Shown here: one piece after another, positions 40,730 to 48,741 of the stretch
Layout of the letters: every line of letters begins with the position of its first letter
Numbering within the stretch: the first letter of the stretch is position 1
Origin: Effrenium voratum
Lineage: Eukaryota; Sar; Dinophyceae; Suessiales; Symbiodiniaceae
DNA: 64,000 nt
Assembly: GCA_963377175.1 (NCBI GenBank)
Contig: CAUJNA010003812.1
Coordinates: 124,001 to 188,000 of the forward strand
Direction: 5' to 3'
The notes under the pieces: model-generated
What the model was told of the DNA's origin: nothing
The model's database searches: none
What the model saw: the letters and a program-made list of their open reading frames with translations, nothing else
Translations under genes and position numbers: made by a program

Positions 40730-40933
40730 TTCCCAATCGCACCGATCGATCCGTGGCTCAGGGCCCGGCCGCTCATCATATATGAAGTGCTGCAGACCTT
40801 GCGTCAGGCCAGGCCGCAGGCGCGAACTGAACTCTCGCGACCTCGGGAAACGCGGCCCCTCGACGAAGTCTTTGGTGTCCGAAGCCCGGAAGAAGGCACG
40901 GCGAAGCGCCGGCAGTTTTGGTCCCAACTGTAA
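40730..40933 (+). CDS. Candidate exon ending in stop, Arg-rich
   Basis: The frame reads FPIAPIDPWLRARPLIIYEV, LQTLRQARPQARTELSRPRE and GVRSPEEGTAKRRQFWSQL then TAA. The antisense strand also has an open frame (40676-40927). Confidence 0.35.
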   Translation, partial: FPIAPIDPWLRARPLIIYEVLQTLRQARPQARTELSRPRETRPLDEVFGVRSPEEGTAKRRQFWSQL

Positions 40934-40992
40934 CTGACTGTTTATAGAAGTCTGTACAAAGGCACTTGGCTAAGATAGGATCTTATTTGAAG

Positions 40993-41300
40993 AGGTGGAG
41001 CTTAGGGAGGCGTTGCGACACCAACTCAGAAGCGGCAAGGGAGACATTGAATTCTTCTACCACGCGAGCACAAAGCTGGAGCCGAAGAGATACAACAAGG
41101 ACGAGGCGCTCCCAGTCTGCCGGCTGTTCCTGTACTTGAGCAACGCAGTGCGGTTCTGCGAGCAGAGCACGGGCAGTGCCTCGCCGGGTCGCCCTTTTGC
41201 ATCGCGCTGCGGGCGAAAATCTGGGCCGGCTCCAGCGAGGCCGCGGCCGAACGTGCGAGACCTGGAGGAAAGGTCGACGCGTCCCAATCGCATGAAACCG
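40993..41300 (+). CDS. Exon, charged hypothetical
   Basis: An AG precedes VELREALRHQLRSGKGDIEF, FYHASTKLEPKRYNKDEALP and VCRLFLYLSNAVRFCEQSTG, then a Pro/Arg-rich part. The first 60 codons are strongly coding in composition; the - strand frame is Arg/Val-rich and less natural. A family K fragment follows at about 41360. Confidence 0.55.
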
Positions 41301-42362
41301 GCTGAGTTTCTGGGGGGTACCTTCCATGTCCATTCGGACCAGGGATACGGATCTTTCTAGAAAACCTCCGGAAATCAGGGAAAACCGATCCGGTTTTTGG
41401 AAAGAACGAGGGTGGAAAAGAATGGAAAAGGAATCAACCCCTAGAGAGTTGGGGAGGGGGCTTCCTTTAAGGAAGTGCCAAGCCACGGAGCCTACCGCCC
41501 TCCCTCACCTTAAAGCATTCTTTAGTGGGGGAAGGCAGCTGCTGAAATTCAACCCATGTTCTTATTTTGCTTGGAAGACTAGAGAAATAGTTGATTGGGG
41601 CACCAAATCCCCCAACACTCTCTCCTCTTGATGTAGGAGAAAAGCGGTCGAAATCAACTATTCCGAGGTTCCCGAGGTTGCCCTAGTTGGAGGGTATGAT
41701 TTGTCTACCTTCGAGTAACTCAGCAAGCAAAGAGGTATGTGCCTTGGAAAAACAACAACAACTAGTCTTCAACAAGAACACCCTCAAACAGCGTGCTTTC
41801 CCGAACATCGACGCCCAGCGCACAGGCTGGAAGGGGTGATTGGAGCGCTTTGGGTGCCCTGTTTTGAGCCCCCAGATAGTTTCACCGGTTAATTGGTGGT
41901 TTGGATTGGTGGTTTGGGGGTTGAGCCCCTCCTTTTGAAGCCACAAAGGGAAACATCCTTAATCCACCAAGCCAAGCCACCAACTAGCCGGAAGCTTAGT
42001 GACACCTGGCAGCCCAATCATTTATTTACTTTTGCGCAAGTCAACTTGATGTTTCACTCGAGTTTTTCACATGTTTCACATGGCCTATCCTGACCTCTGG
42101 GATCAAAGGAAGCGGAAGGGAACCCTGTCATGAGAACCAGCTGCGAATGTAGTCGTGGTGACGCCCACTTACGCTTCGCATGGTAACCCCAATCAGTCGG
42201 TGGGCGATTCTTCGTTTTTTGTCTTCTTTTTCTCACAGTCAAGAGAACCAACCTGCCAGTGAAGGAACCCTCAGGAGCTTTCTCTTGTTTGTCGAAGAGT
42301 GGTTTCTTTGACCCGCGTACCTGCTTGATCTTCCGCAGAATTTCAGCCAGAAAAGCGCACGG
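41301..42362. other. Element fragments, no supported gene
   Basis: A family K fragment (GAACGAGGGTGGAAAAGAAT; AATCAACCCCTAGAGAG) lies at about 41365-41480. Frames at 41683-42251 are short and mutually inconsistent. Confidence 0.4.
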
Positions 42363-42769
42363 GTGTTGGGGCGCACCAAAAGTCTTGGGAAGGACTCAAA
42401 TGACCCTAAGCATTGCTCGGGTTTTGGGACTGCCCCTCGAAATCGCCCCGGGGTGTGGGGAAGGAAGCTCTCAGGCGCCCAAGGAGGAGGTCATGCCCTT
42501 GCCTCGCTGGGCGCCCGCAGGCGAGTTCGCGGGGTCCCGGGGTCCCGGGGGGAGGGGAGGTCTCCCCAGAAAACCGAAAAACAAAGAGGAAAAACACGGC
42601 GCCCAAACTGGACAAGCGGGTCGGAACCAGCGATTCTTTGTTGGTTGGTATCCGGAAACATCCAGGCTGTTTCAAGCAAAGAAGTTCAAAGATCCGTCAC
42701 CAACTCGCCACGGAGATTGTTATCTCATCATGGAACAATCATGTATGCAGATCGCTTTGCTCCTGCTAT
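42363..42769 (+). CDS. Exon upstream of a family C element-intron
   Basis: The frame is open from 42363. Its most convincing part is NIQAVSSKEVQRSVTNSPRR followed by LLSHHGTIMYADRFAPA. It ends GCTAT|GTTTGG, the first bases of a family C element, and joins in phase to 42850 (AT|G). An acceptor AACATCCAG at 42661-42669 may mark a shorter exon. The family is unknown. Confidence 0.6.
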
Positions 42770-42849
42770 GTTTGGTTGGGATTCCTATTTGCTAACCCAC
42801 TAAAAGTTAAACTCACTTTTAGCAGGGGATCAGAAAACGGACAGCCCAG
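42770..42849 (+). mobile_element. Family C element acting as a GT-AG intron
   Basis: 80 bp, starting GTTTGGTTGGGATTCC and ending AAAACGGACAGCCCAG, with hairpin CTAAAAGTTAAACTCACTTTTAG split as CTAAAAGT and ACTTTTAG. The splice sites coincide with the element ends and the frames join in phase. Confidence 0.8.
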
Positions 42850-42911
42850 GTATGTCTTTTTTGGAGGGTGCCACAAAGTGTTTGTTCGGTTTGAATCCCT
42901 TCTTTCTAAGG
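42850..42911 (+). CDS. Short exon between two element-introns
   Basis: In the joined frame it reads MYVFFGGCHKVFVRFESLLS then K. It lies exactly between a family C element and a family H element. Both boundaries are GT-AG. Confidence 0.65.
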
Positions 42912-43062
42912 GTTTTTGTATTACACCCTGGGAATACACCCACTGGGTATTGACCCCATTTAGGCGCATATTCGGATAAAACCGTGTTATTTTGAACCGT
43001 TCTGGGTCATTTCCCAAGGGTGTATTCCCAGGGTGGCCAGGGTGTAATACAAAAACCCTCAG
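42912..43062 (+). mobile_element. Family H inverted-repeat element acting as an intron
   Basis: The ends are AAGGGTTTTTGTATTACACC and TGTAATACAAAAACCCT, a long inverted repeat that extends inward through CACCCTGGGAATACACCC. The segment starts GTTTTTGTATTAC and ends AACCCTCAG. It joins the frame to DYSD and a stop at 43074-43076. Confidence 0.75.
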
Positions 43063-43076
43063 ATTATTCTGATTAA
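43063..43076 (+). CDS. Terminal mini-exon
   Basis: After removal of the family H element the frame continues DYSD then TAA at 43074-43076. It is very short, so it rests wholly on the intron call. Confidence 0.35.
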
Positions 43077-43545
43077 TCAACCTGCCCCTAATAATAAAAC
43101 TCCCCTCAGCCGCGCCAAAAATCGCAAATACTAATTTTGAACTAGCCAATACTAAACCCATACTACACTCCTGAGACCACACATGCTTTCCAGCAAGCTC
43201 TCAACATGTGCTTATTAGGGACCCCCTCCATAATGTGTTGAAACAAGAAGTTTCCAAGCTATGTGTCCAACAGAAACAATCCCCTTGCCTGTGCAATTCT
43301 AAGTTGCTACTCAAAAGTTGCATCCTAAGCATGTTGTTTTTGTGTTTTTTTCATGCGTCTAAGTTGCTATTCACACACACTCAAAAGGGCTGCTGTTCTC
43401 AAACCAAAAAAACATTCCAAGTTAATTTCACAACGACTGTCCCTTGAGTTTCTACTGAAAAGTTCCTTAAAATCTGAGCGTTTTAGGGGATCCACTGTCC
43501 AATACAAGTCCAATACTCTTGGGGTAACTTGCATTTCTATTCTTT

Positions 43546-43800
43546 CCAGGGATCCTTCTTTCTAGAAAACCAGCAACCACCCTGGGGAAATGGCGGTGCT
43601 CTTTTTTTTTGAAAAGAAGGATGGTTGAAATTACTGGAAAGGGAATCAACCCCTAGAAACATGGGTAACTGTTCCAACGTAAAAGGGATGTACCATCTTT
43701 GTAAGGGCTTTCCCCCAATGGTCACCCCATGTATCGCAAGGAACCTCGTGATGAATCCCCACACGTTGAATACTTAGACCCTTTGGACATTTAGGTTCAG
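43546..43800 (+). mobile_element. Family K element
   Basis: It has CCAGGGATCCTTCTTTCTAG, GGGAATCAACCCCTAGAAAC, AAAAGGGATGTACCATCTTT and GATGAATCCCCACACGTTGA in the family order. About 255 bp. Confidence 0.75.
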
Positions 43801-43889
43801 GGATTCACGGTCACAATTTTTGAGGTGTGAGCTTTTTCCCCTTATAACCAGGAAAAAAAGAAAAAGAAAAACGCCAAGGAATCAGCCCC

Positions 43890-44041
43890 TAGGAATCCGC
43901 GGAATCCAAGATCCAACAGCCTGAGGCCCTGCTCGCAAGCAGCCGCTGCGGAGCAACAGCAGCCTCAGCGCCTGCTTCCCGGCCATCCCCGAGGAGCGTG
44001 GGATGGTTTGGACGGCTTGGACGAGCAGGCTGTGTTGTTAC
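43890..44041 (+). CDS. Exon upstream of a family B element, Gln/Ala-rich
   Basis: The frame reads NPRNPRSNSLRPCSQAAAAE, QQQPQRLLPGHPRGAWDGLD and GLDEQAVLL. It meets TTAG plus a family B element; precise loss keeps it open through RGPRTWVGFPC to a family A copy at 44203. Another + frame is also open. Confidence 0.45.
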
Positions 44042-44045
44042 TTAG

Positions 44046-44167
44046 CTCAGTTGTTCAGTGGCACCGGTGAGCTTTCCTCTTGTTTTTTTTTTGGGGTGGC
44101 CCCACCAAAAAGGGTCTTCCCCAAAAAGGGTTCCCTTTTTTTGCTCCAGGGTCAGTGAACAACTGGG
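44046..44167. mobile_element. Family B MITE-like element with TTAG duplication
   Basis: It starts CTCAGTTGTTCAGTGGCACC and ends CAGTGAACAACTGGG. TTAG lies on both sides (44042-44045 and 44168-44171). Confidence 0.85.
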
Positions 44168-44202
44168 TTAGGGGACCCCGAACATGGGTGGGTTTTCCAT
44201 GT

Positions 44203-44280
44203 CTGGGTCCCCCAGCTAGGTGCCAACTGTTACCGCTTCTTTTTTGGTTGGGAGGGTTCCCCTACTAAAATAGACTACAG

Positions 44281-44311
<31 letters not shown>

Positions 44312-44349
44312 GGGTACCCTTATTCTAACCTCTCTACTGGAGGACCTAG
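44203..44349. mobile_element. Family A element with a 30-nt A-run
   Basis: It starts CTGGGTCCCCCAGCTAGGTG and ends TACTGGAGGACCTAG. The short A-run found in every copy after GACTACAG is expanded here to about 30 A. Similar blocks GGGTGGGTTTTCCAT and GGCGGGTTTTCCAT flank the element. Confidence 0.85.
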
Positions 44350-45207
44350 TTGGGGCACCCCAAACACAGGCGGGTTTTCCATTTCCCCTCCAAGAACAAA
44401 AACAAGTCCTCAAAAACGGCATCCAAATGAGGTCTGGGGTGATCGATAATGCCGCAAACCAGCAAGAAGGTTGCCAACCACGAAGGGCCTCATTTGGTGC
44501 ACTTTCAGGTTGGTTTAAAAGGGAAGCCACAAGGAAAACCAGTTCTTTTGGGGTCCCCTGTTTTCTGGGGTCTCCTCCAAACTGTTGCATTGCAGGGTCG
44601 ATATGTGAATGAGAGTTAGAAAACACTATTTTCGGAGTACCCCGGATGTGTGCCGAAGAAACAATCAAAACTGCAGTTTACTGGGTTCTTGATTTTGAGC
44701 CACACCCATTTTCAGAAAATTCCAGCTCTTTTGGAAGCTCCCATTTGCTCCCTAAACGGGAGCTGATTTATCAGCCCTGTGGGTCTACTTGTTTTGTTTG
44801 AAGAGCCCAGAGGCTCTTCTACGGATTGGGTTGCGTGGAAAGCAGAGTTTTAAAATTTGAGGTTGGCACGAAGTGTAGCTAGCGGATGCCCGGAGTGTAG
44901 GAACCCTAGACACCCTGCTCTCTGTGTCGGAGCCAAGCTGCGTGTCTTTGCCTGTCTTCGTTGTGTTGGCTCTAAGTCGGTGGGAGTTTGCTCAGGGCTG
45001 GTTTAGTCAGGGGTGGGTTTAGGCCTTTCTTACTGAGAGCGGGACATGGCTGTTGGATGGGGTTAATACGGGAATGCCCTTTGAGTAAGAAAGTCATTGG
45101 AATGACTATTGGTATCACTTCGAAATGGTGATGTCCCCGGCATGTCCCAAAACCACTGCCGCAGGTTCCCTGGCAAGGACCTTTAACCACCTTGATCCAA
45201 GAGTGAT
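44350..45207. other. No supported gene
   Basis: It contains GGTTTAAAAGGGAAGCCACA, related to words at about 23005 and 31715, and a family E-like phrase TTTTGAGCCACACCCATTT at about 44693. Open frames are weak. Confidence 0.4.
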
Positions 45208-45589
45208 ATGTTGTTCAACCAGGACTCTCTTCAGGAATCATTACCACTCATGGTGGCAAATGCTGGGGGGTTAGGCCCTGAAGACATCAGGTTCGCATTT
45301 CCCTTAGGTTCGGGAATGAGCTCAAGCATGGATGGCAGGGCCAGAGTTGTGTGGAACAGTGCTGAATGCCCAAGAAATCGAATCAAAGGACACAGTCGGT
45401 CATGTTGTTGTTTTGCTAGAAGTTGTGATGGCGATTCCTGGCTGACCTGGTTGTTTCACAATCTACCAGGGCCATCAATTTTCCCAAAAGGAAACCTATG
45501 GTCATGTCATGATTCCTCCGGTGCTTCAGAACCTCGCTCGCCTGGTTTTGGACCATTCCAGTGGCAAACCAAATTTATTGGCGGAGTCG
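45208..45589 (+). CDS. Exon with ATG start, hypothetical
   Basis: The frame reads MLFNQDSLQESLPLMVANAG, GLGPEDIRFAFPLGSGMSSS, MDGRARVVWNSAECPRNRIK and GHSRSCCCFARSCDGDSWLT, up to the donor TCG|GTTTGAG at 45590. A repeated word (TTGGACCATTCCAGTGG, family J) lies near 45550, so the last 30 codons may be element-derived. The family is unknown. Confidence 0.5.
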
Positions 45590-45674
45590 GTTTGAGTTGG
45601 TTTAGTGGTTGGGTTTCAGAGCTTAAGCCGCAAGTTAAACTCACCATTTGGCGGATCTGAAACGGACAGCCCAG
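45590..45674 (+). mobile_element. Family C element acting as a GT-AG intron
   Basis: 85 bp from GTTTGAGTTGGTTTAGTGG to GAAACGGACAGCCCAG. The upstream 45208 frame joins in phase to EKCGLCSANPL. Confidence 0.65.
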
Positions 45675-45716
45675 AGAAGTGTGGACTTTGTTCGGCCAAT
45701 CCACTGCTCAGTTGTT
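45675..45716 (+). CDS. Mini-exon between family C and family B elements
   Basis: In the joined frame it reads EKCGLCSANPL; precise loss of the following family B copy gives GK and a stop at 45828-45830. An alternative phase reads RSVDFVRPIHWGSEFSLAGR across the same junction. Confidence 0.45.
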
Positions 45717-45817
45717 CAGTGCCACCCTTTTTCCCTTTCTGTTGGTGGCTGCCCCACTAAAAACGGTCTTCCCCAAAAAGGCTTACTTTTTTGCTCCAGG
45801 GTCACTGAACAACTGAG
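45717..45817. mobile_element. Family B MITE-like element with ACTG duplication
   Basis: It starts CTCAGTTGTTCAGTGCCACC and ends GTCACTGAACAACTGAG. ACTG lies on both sides (45713-45716 and 45818-45821). 101 bp. Confidence 0.9.
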
Positions 45818-46209
45818 ACTGGGGAAGTGAGTTCTCCCTTGCAGGAAGAGGCATTAGGGAGTGAGAACTGGGAGTTGAACCCAACTGGAGCATGTCTGGT
45901 GTGGCTTCAAAGCCGCGGGTGAAGGTTCAAGGTCTACTTGGGAGATGGAGCCAAACCGGATTCAGTTTTTGTCCAGTGCCGTGTAATTCTTGTTCATGTA
46001 CGTTTGCCACCTTAACGGCCCAAGGTTACGTGGTTCTTCTCGCACGACTGTCCGCCACCCTCAAGAAAACGAGGCACCCAGTCCAGTCACTTCAGCTTGG
46101 CCAGATGGGTCCCCTTGTGCATTTCGAATATTTCCGCTCAATAAATCTAAGCAACAACGGGCACCCATTGACACAACCACAAGGGTTGGCAATGACCCTT
46201 GACGCCCTT

Positions 46210-46497
46210 TCAAAGATTTCTCCAAAGACCCGAAGGCCAAAACGTATCTTGGGAGTATGGCGATTCAGAATTAGTTTCTGTTTGATGCGTTGGGACATGC
46301 AAGGAAATCTGGCCATCCCTAGAAGCTGTTTGTTTAGAAAACGGGGGCTTGCCCAAAATGTTGATCGCTTTGAGAGTGTTGTCTTCCGGCGCCCAAGTCT
46401 CCAAGTCTCCGAATGCATGTCTGTGTGTCTTTGTGTTGAGGCTACCCTTTTCGCCAGGGAAGCAGGAAAAGCACAATGTTGGAAGTTTTTGACACAT
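46210..46497. other. Coding potential on both strands
   Basis: The - frame has GDLETWAPEDNTLKAINILG and SLHVPTHQTETNSESPYSQD; the + frame of 218 codons (45892-46548) covers the same DNA. Unresolved. Confidence 0.35.
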
Positions 46498-46585
46498 TCT
46501 GCCAATTTTACGGCGAGCTCTGGGAGTATAGCAAGCTCACCATGGTAAAGGTTCTTTGCTTGGGGATCCCTTGATTCAGGTGTTT

Positions 46586-46678
46586 TTTTCTGCGCGTGCT
46601 GGGTCCCAAGAAGGTTCTAAGAACCCTGCCGCTGGTCAGGGGATGATTGCAAGCATAAACCTGGACGAGGCTCGATGA
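46586..46678 (+). CDS. Candidate short exon ending in stop
   Basis: The frame reads SARAGSQEGSKNPAAGQGMI and ASINLDEAR then TGA; CGATGAT|GTCGG may be a donor. A - strand 77-codon frame overlaps. Confidence 0.35.
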   Translation, partial: FSARAGSQEGSKNPAAGQGMIASINLDEAR

Positions 46679-46851
46679 TGTCGGTCTTTGACTTACCGTG
46701 CAAAATCTTAATTCACGTTTCGGAATTGTAGGAACTTCCACTTTGGTGCATTTTGCTTGGATGTTAGGACTTTAGCTTTTTGCCAACTAATGGGTTTTCC
46801 ATTAAACCACTAAAAGTTAATCTTTTAGTAGGGGAGCAGAGAGCAACCGAG

Positions 46852-47015
46852 TCCAGATCTATTTTGGTCCTCGCGCAACCGCTTGTTACGCAACGCACCC
46901 GATTCGGTGGCACGTTCATCCCGACGTGGCAGCGGCTTTGCACCGCAACCAAGAAACCCCCGTCACAGATGCAACCCAGCGCTGTGAGAGAGGGAGCTTA
47001 CAATCTTCGGTATTG
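46852..47015 (+). CDS. Exon bounded by family C and family A elements
   Basis: It begins right after a family C-like end (GGGGAGCAGAGAGCAACCGAG region) and ends at the GCAC duplication of a family A copy. The frame reads SRSILVLAQPLVTQRTRFGG, TFIPTWQRLCTATKKPPSQM and QPSAVREGAYNLRYW. It joins in phase to 47134 (TG|G). The family is unknown. Confidence 0.6.
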
Positions 47016-47133
47016 GCACCTAGGTCCCCCAGCTAGGTGCCCTTTTACCGTTTCTTTTTTGAGGGGAGGGTTCCCCTACTAAAATAGACTACAGAAAAAA
47101 ACCTTATTCTATCCGCTCTACTGGAGGACCTAG
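47016..47133 (+). mobile_element. Family A element acting as a GC-AG intron
   Basis: The element is 47020-47133, CTAGGTCCCCCAGCTAGGTG to TACTGGAGGACCTAG, with GCAC on both sides. Counting the left GCAC, the segment begins GC and ends AG, and the flanking frames join as YWHKALG. Confidence 0.75.
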
Positions 47134-47167
47134 GCACAAGGCCTTGGGGATGTTCTTATGCTTTTGA
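47134..47167 (+). CDS. Terminal exon after a family A element
   Basis: In the joined frame it reads HKALGMFLCF then TGA at 47165-47167. It depends on the GC-AG intron call. Confidence 0.4.
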
Positions 47168-47368
47168 ACACAACCCCAAGAGAGTACCCTCAAAAGAATA
47201 CACCTTTTGACTTTTAGCACTGCCAAAGGTTTACTTCCAACTTTGCAATGAACCTCATGATTCCCAGGATGTGTGTGTGTTTCAATGCCTTGGATGTCTC
47301 GGTGTTGCCGTGTTTGGGGGGTGTCTTCACTTCCTCCGTTCCTTTCGGATCAATGTCTTTTGCTCATG

Positions 47369-47440
47369 GTCCGGGCAAAAATCGAACCCCTGCAAGGGAT
47401 CCTGTGAAAGATTGGGGTCGACGCGCTACCATTTCAGCCT
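47369..47440 (-). ncRNA. tRNA-like sequence, possible SINE head
   Basis: On the - strand AGGCTGAAATGGTAGCGCG resembles a pol III A box and D-arm, and CAGGGGTTCGATTTTTG, about 50 nt downstream, resembles a B box and T-arm. The acceptor stem does not pair (CCCGGACC has no partner), so this is not a working tRNA. It may be a tRNA-derived SINE fragment, a class known in dinoflagellates. Confidence 0.45.
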
Positions 47441-48057
47441 TCCAGCGGGAGAACTGGAGATCTTCCGAAGAGCACCCTGTGAGGGGAATCAGGAACCACT
47501 AAAAGAGGAGCCCATGGATTTTTTTGATTCCAGTCTCAAAAGAGTAGTCTTTGTCACTTCATGTTTCGAGGAAACATATATCAGGCCCGGAAAAAACCAT
47601 GCCCCCCCCCGGGCAAAAAAAAGAACCCCTCCCCCACCCCACCCCCCCCACCCCCCCTTAACGACTAAGGAATAACAAAGCGCGGAACCCGCTGGGCGCA
47701 TCTGGGCGCCTCCTCACCAAGTTATACGAGTTCTCCTTGGCGACCATACCCAAATCAGAGGTCCGAAATGTGGATGATCACCAGGGTTTATACCTACTTG
47801 CCATAGATTGCCCCAGTGTTACCATGTGTTTCAATGTGTTTACCATGTTGTTTGCATGTTGTTGTGTTTTTCCCCCTGTATGTGTGTGTGTGTGTGTTCA
47901 TGGCTTTCAACCAATCTGTGTTTGCAGTGTCCACTCGTGCGGCCCCTTTTGAGCGTTTGGCCCCGCTGAGACAACCCCAAGACCATAGGCAAATAGCACA
48001 CCTCACATGGCCGTTGATCAAGATTCCGTTCGGCCCCCAAATGAACCTTCTCCATCC

Positions 48058-48310
48058 TTTCCAGGGATCCTTCTTTTCAGGAAACCATCAAAACCCAGGG
48101 GAAACAGCCGGTTTTTGAAAAGAACGATGGTTGAACATAATGAGGAATCAACCCCTAGAAACATGGGTAACTGTTCCCACTTAAAAGGGACTTAGTATCT
48201 TTGTAGTGGCTTTTCTTCAATGGTCATCCCATGTATCATAAAGGACCTTTTGATGAATCCCCACATGTTGAATTTTTGGACCCTTTCAACATTTAGGTTA
48301 AAGGATTCAT
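48058..48310 (+). mobile_element. Family K element
   Basis: It has CCAGGGATCCTTCTTTTCAG, GAGGAATCAACCCCTAGAAA, TGGTCATCCCATGTATCATA and GATGAATCCCCACATGTTGA. About 250 bp, close to 43546-43800. Confidence 0.75.
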
Positions 48311-48498
48311 GGGCACAAATTTTGAGTTGTGAGCTCCTGGCAGCTCCTGTTTTTAAAACCAAGATGGCTGCGGTTTTCCTGTTTTCCCTACAAAAAAAAA
48401 ACAAAAAACGAAGGAGTGCCACCTACCCCCGTCCCCGACCTCCCCCTCCCCCCCTCCCCCCCGTCCCCCCTAAGACACACCAATGTTTTTCCACCCAG

Positions 48499-48613
48499 AC
48501 ACATGTTTCTTCTCGATCAGATGCCGTCCAGCATAAGCAACTCCGAGCAGGCCGTCGGCATGCTGGCCCGGCTCGGCCGGGCCGTCCTTCTCTCACTTCT
48601 GATAAAACTTCAA
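48499..48613 (+). CDS. Exon ending at a family A element
   Basis: A C-rich tract (48425-48470) and the acceptor TTTTTCCACCCAG precede it. The frame reads HMFLLDQMPSSISNSEQAVG, MLARLGRAVLLSLLIKLQ. It ends CAA|GT, where GT is the last part of AAGT before the family A element. An Ala/Leu helix is evident. The family is unknown. Confidence 0.55.
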
Positions 48614-48615
48614 GT

Positions 48616-48741
48616 CTAGGTTCCCTAGCAATTGGTGCCAACTTTTACCGTGTCTTTTTGGGGCGGGTTCCAACCTACTAAAATAGACAACAGAAAAGAG
48701 TTGGTACCAACTTCTTCTAACCTCTCTACTGGAGGACCTAG
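48616..48741. mobile_element. Family A MITE-like element
   Basis: It starts CTAGGTTCCCTAGCAATTGG and ends TACTGGAGGACCTAG. The flanking 4-mers AAGT and ACAT do not match. With the preceding GT it could be a GT-AG intron. Confidence 0.75.

Noticed and set aside
47590..47660. Open frames through the C-rich tract on both strands
   Set aside because: Low-complexity sequence; no splice or composition support.
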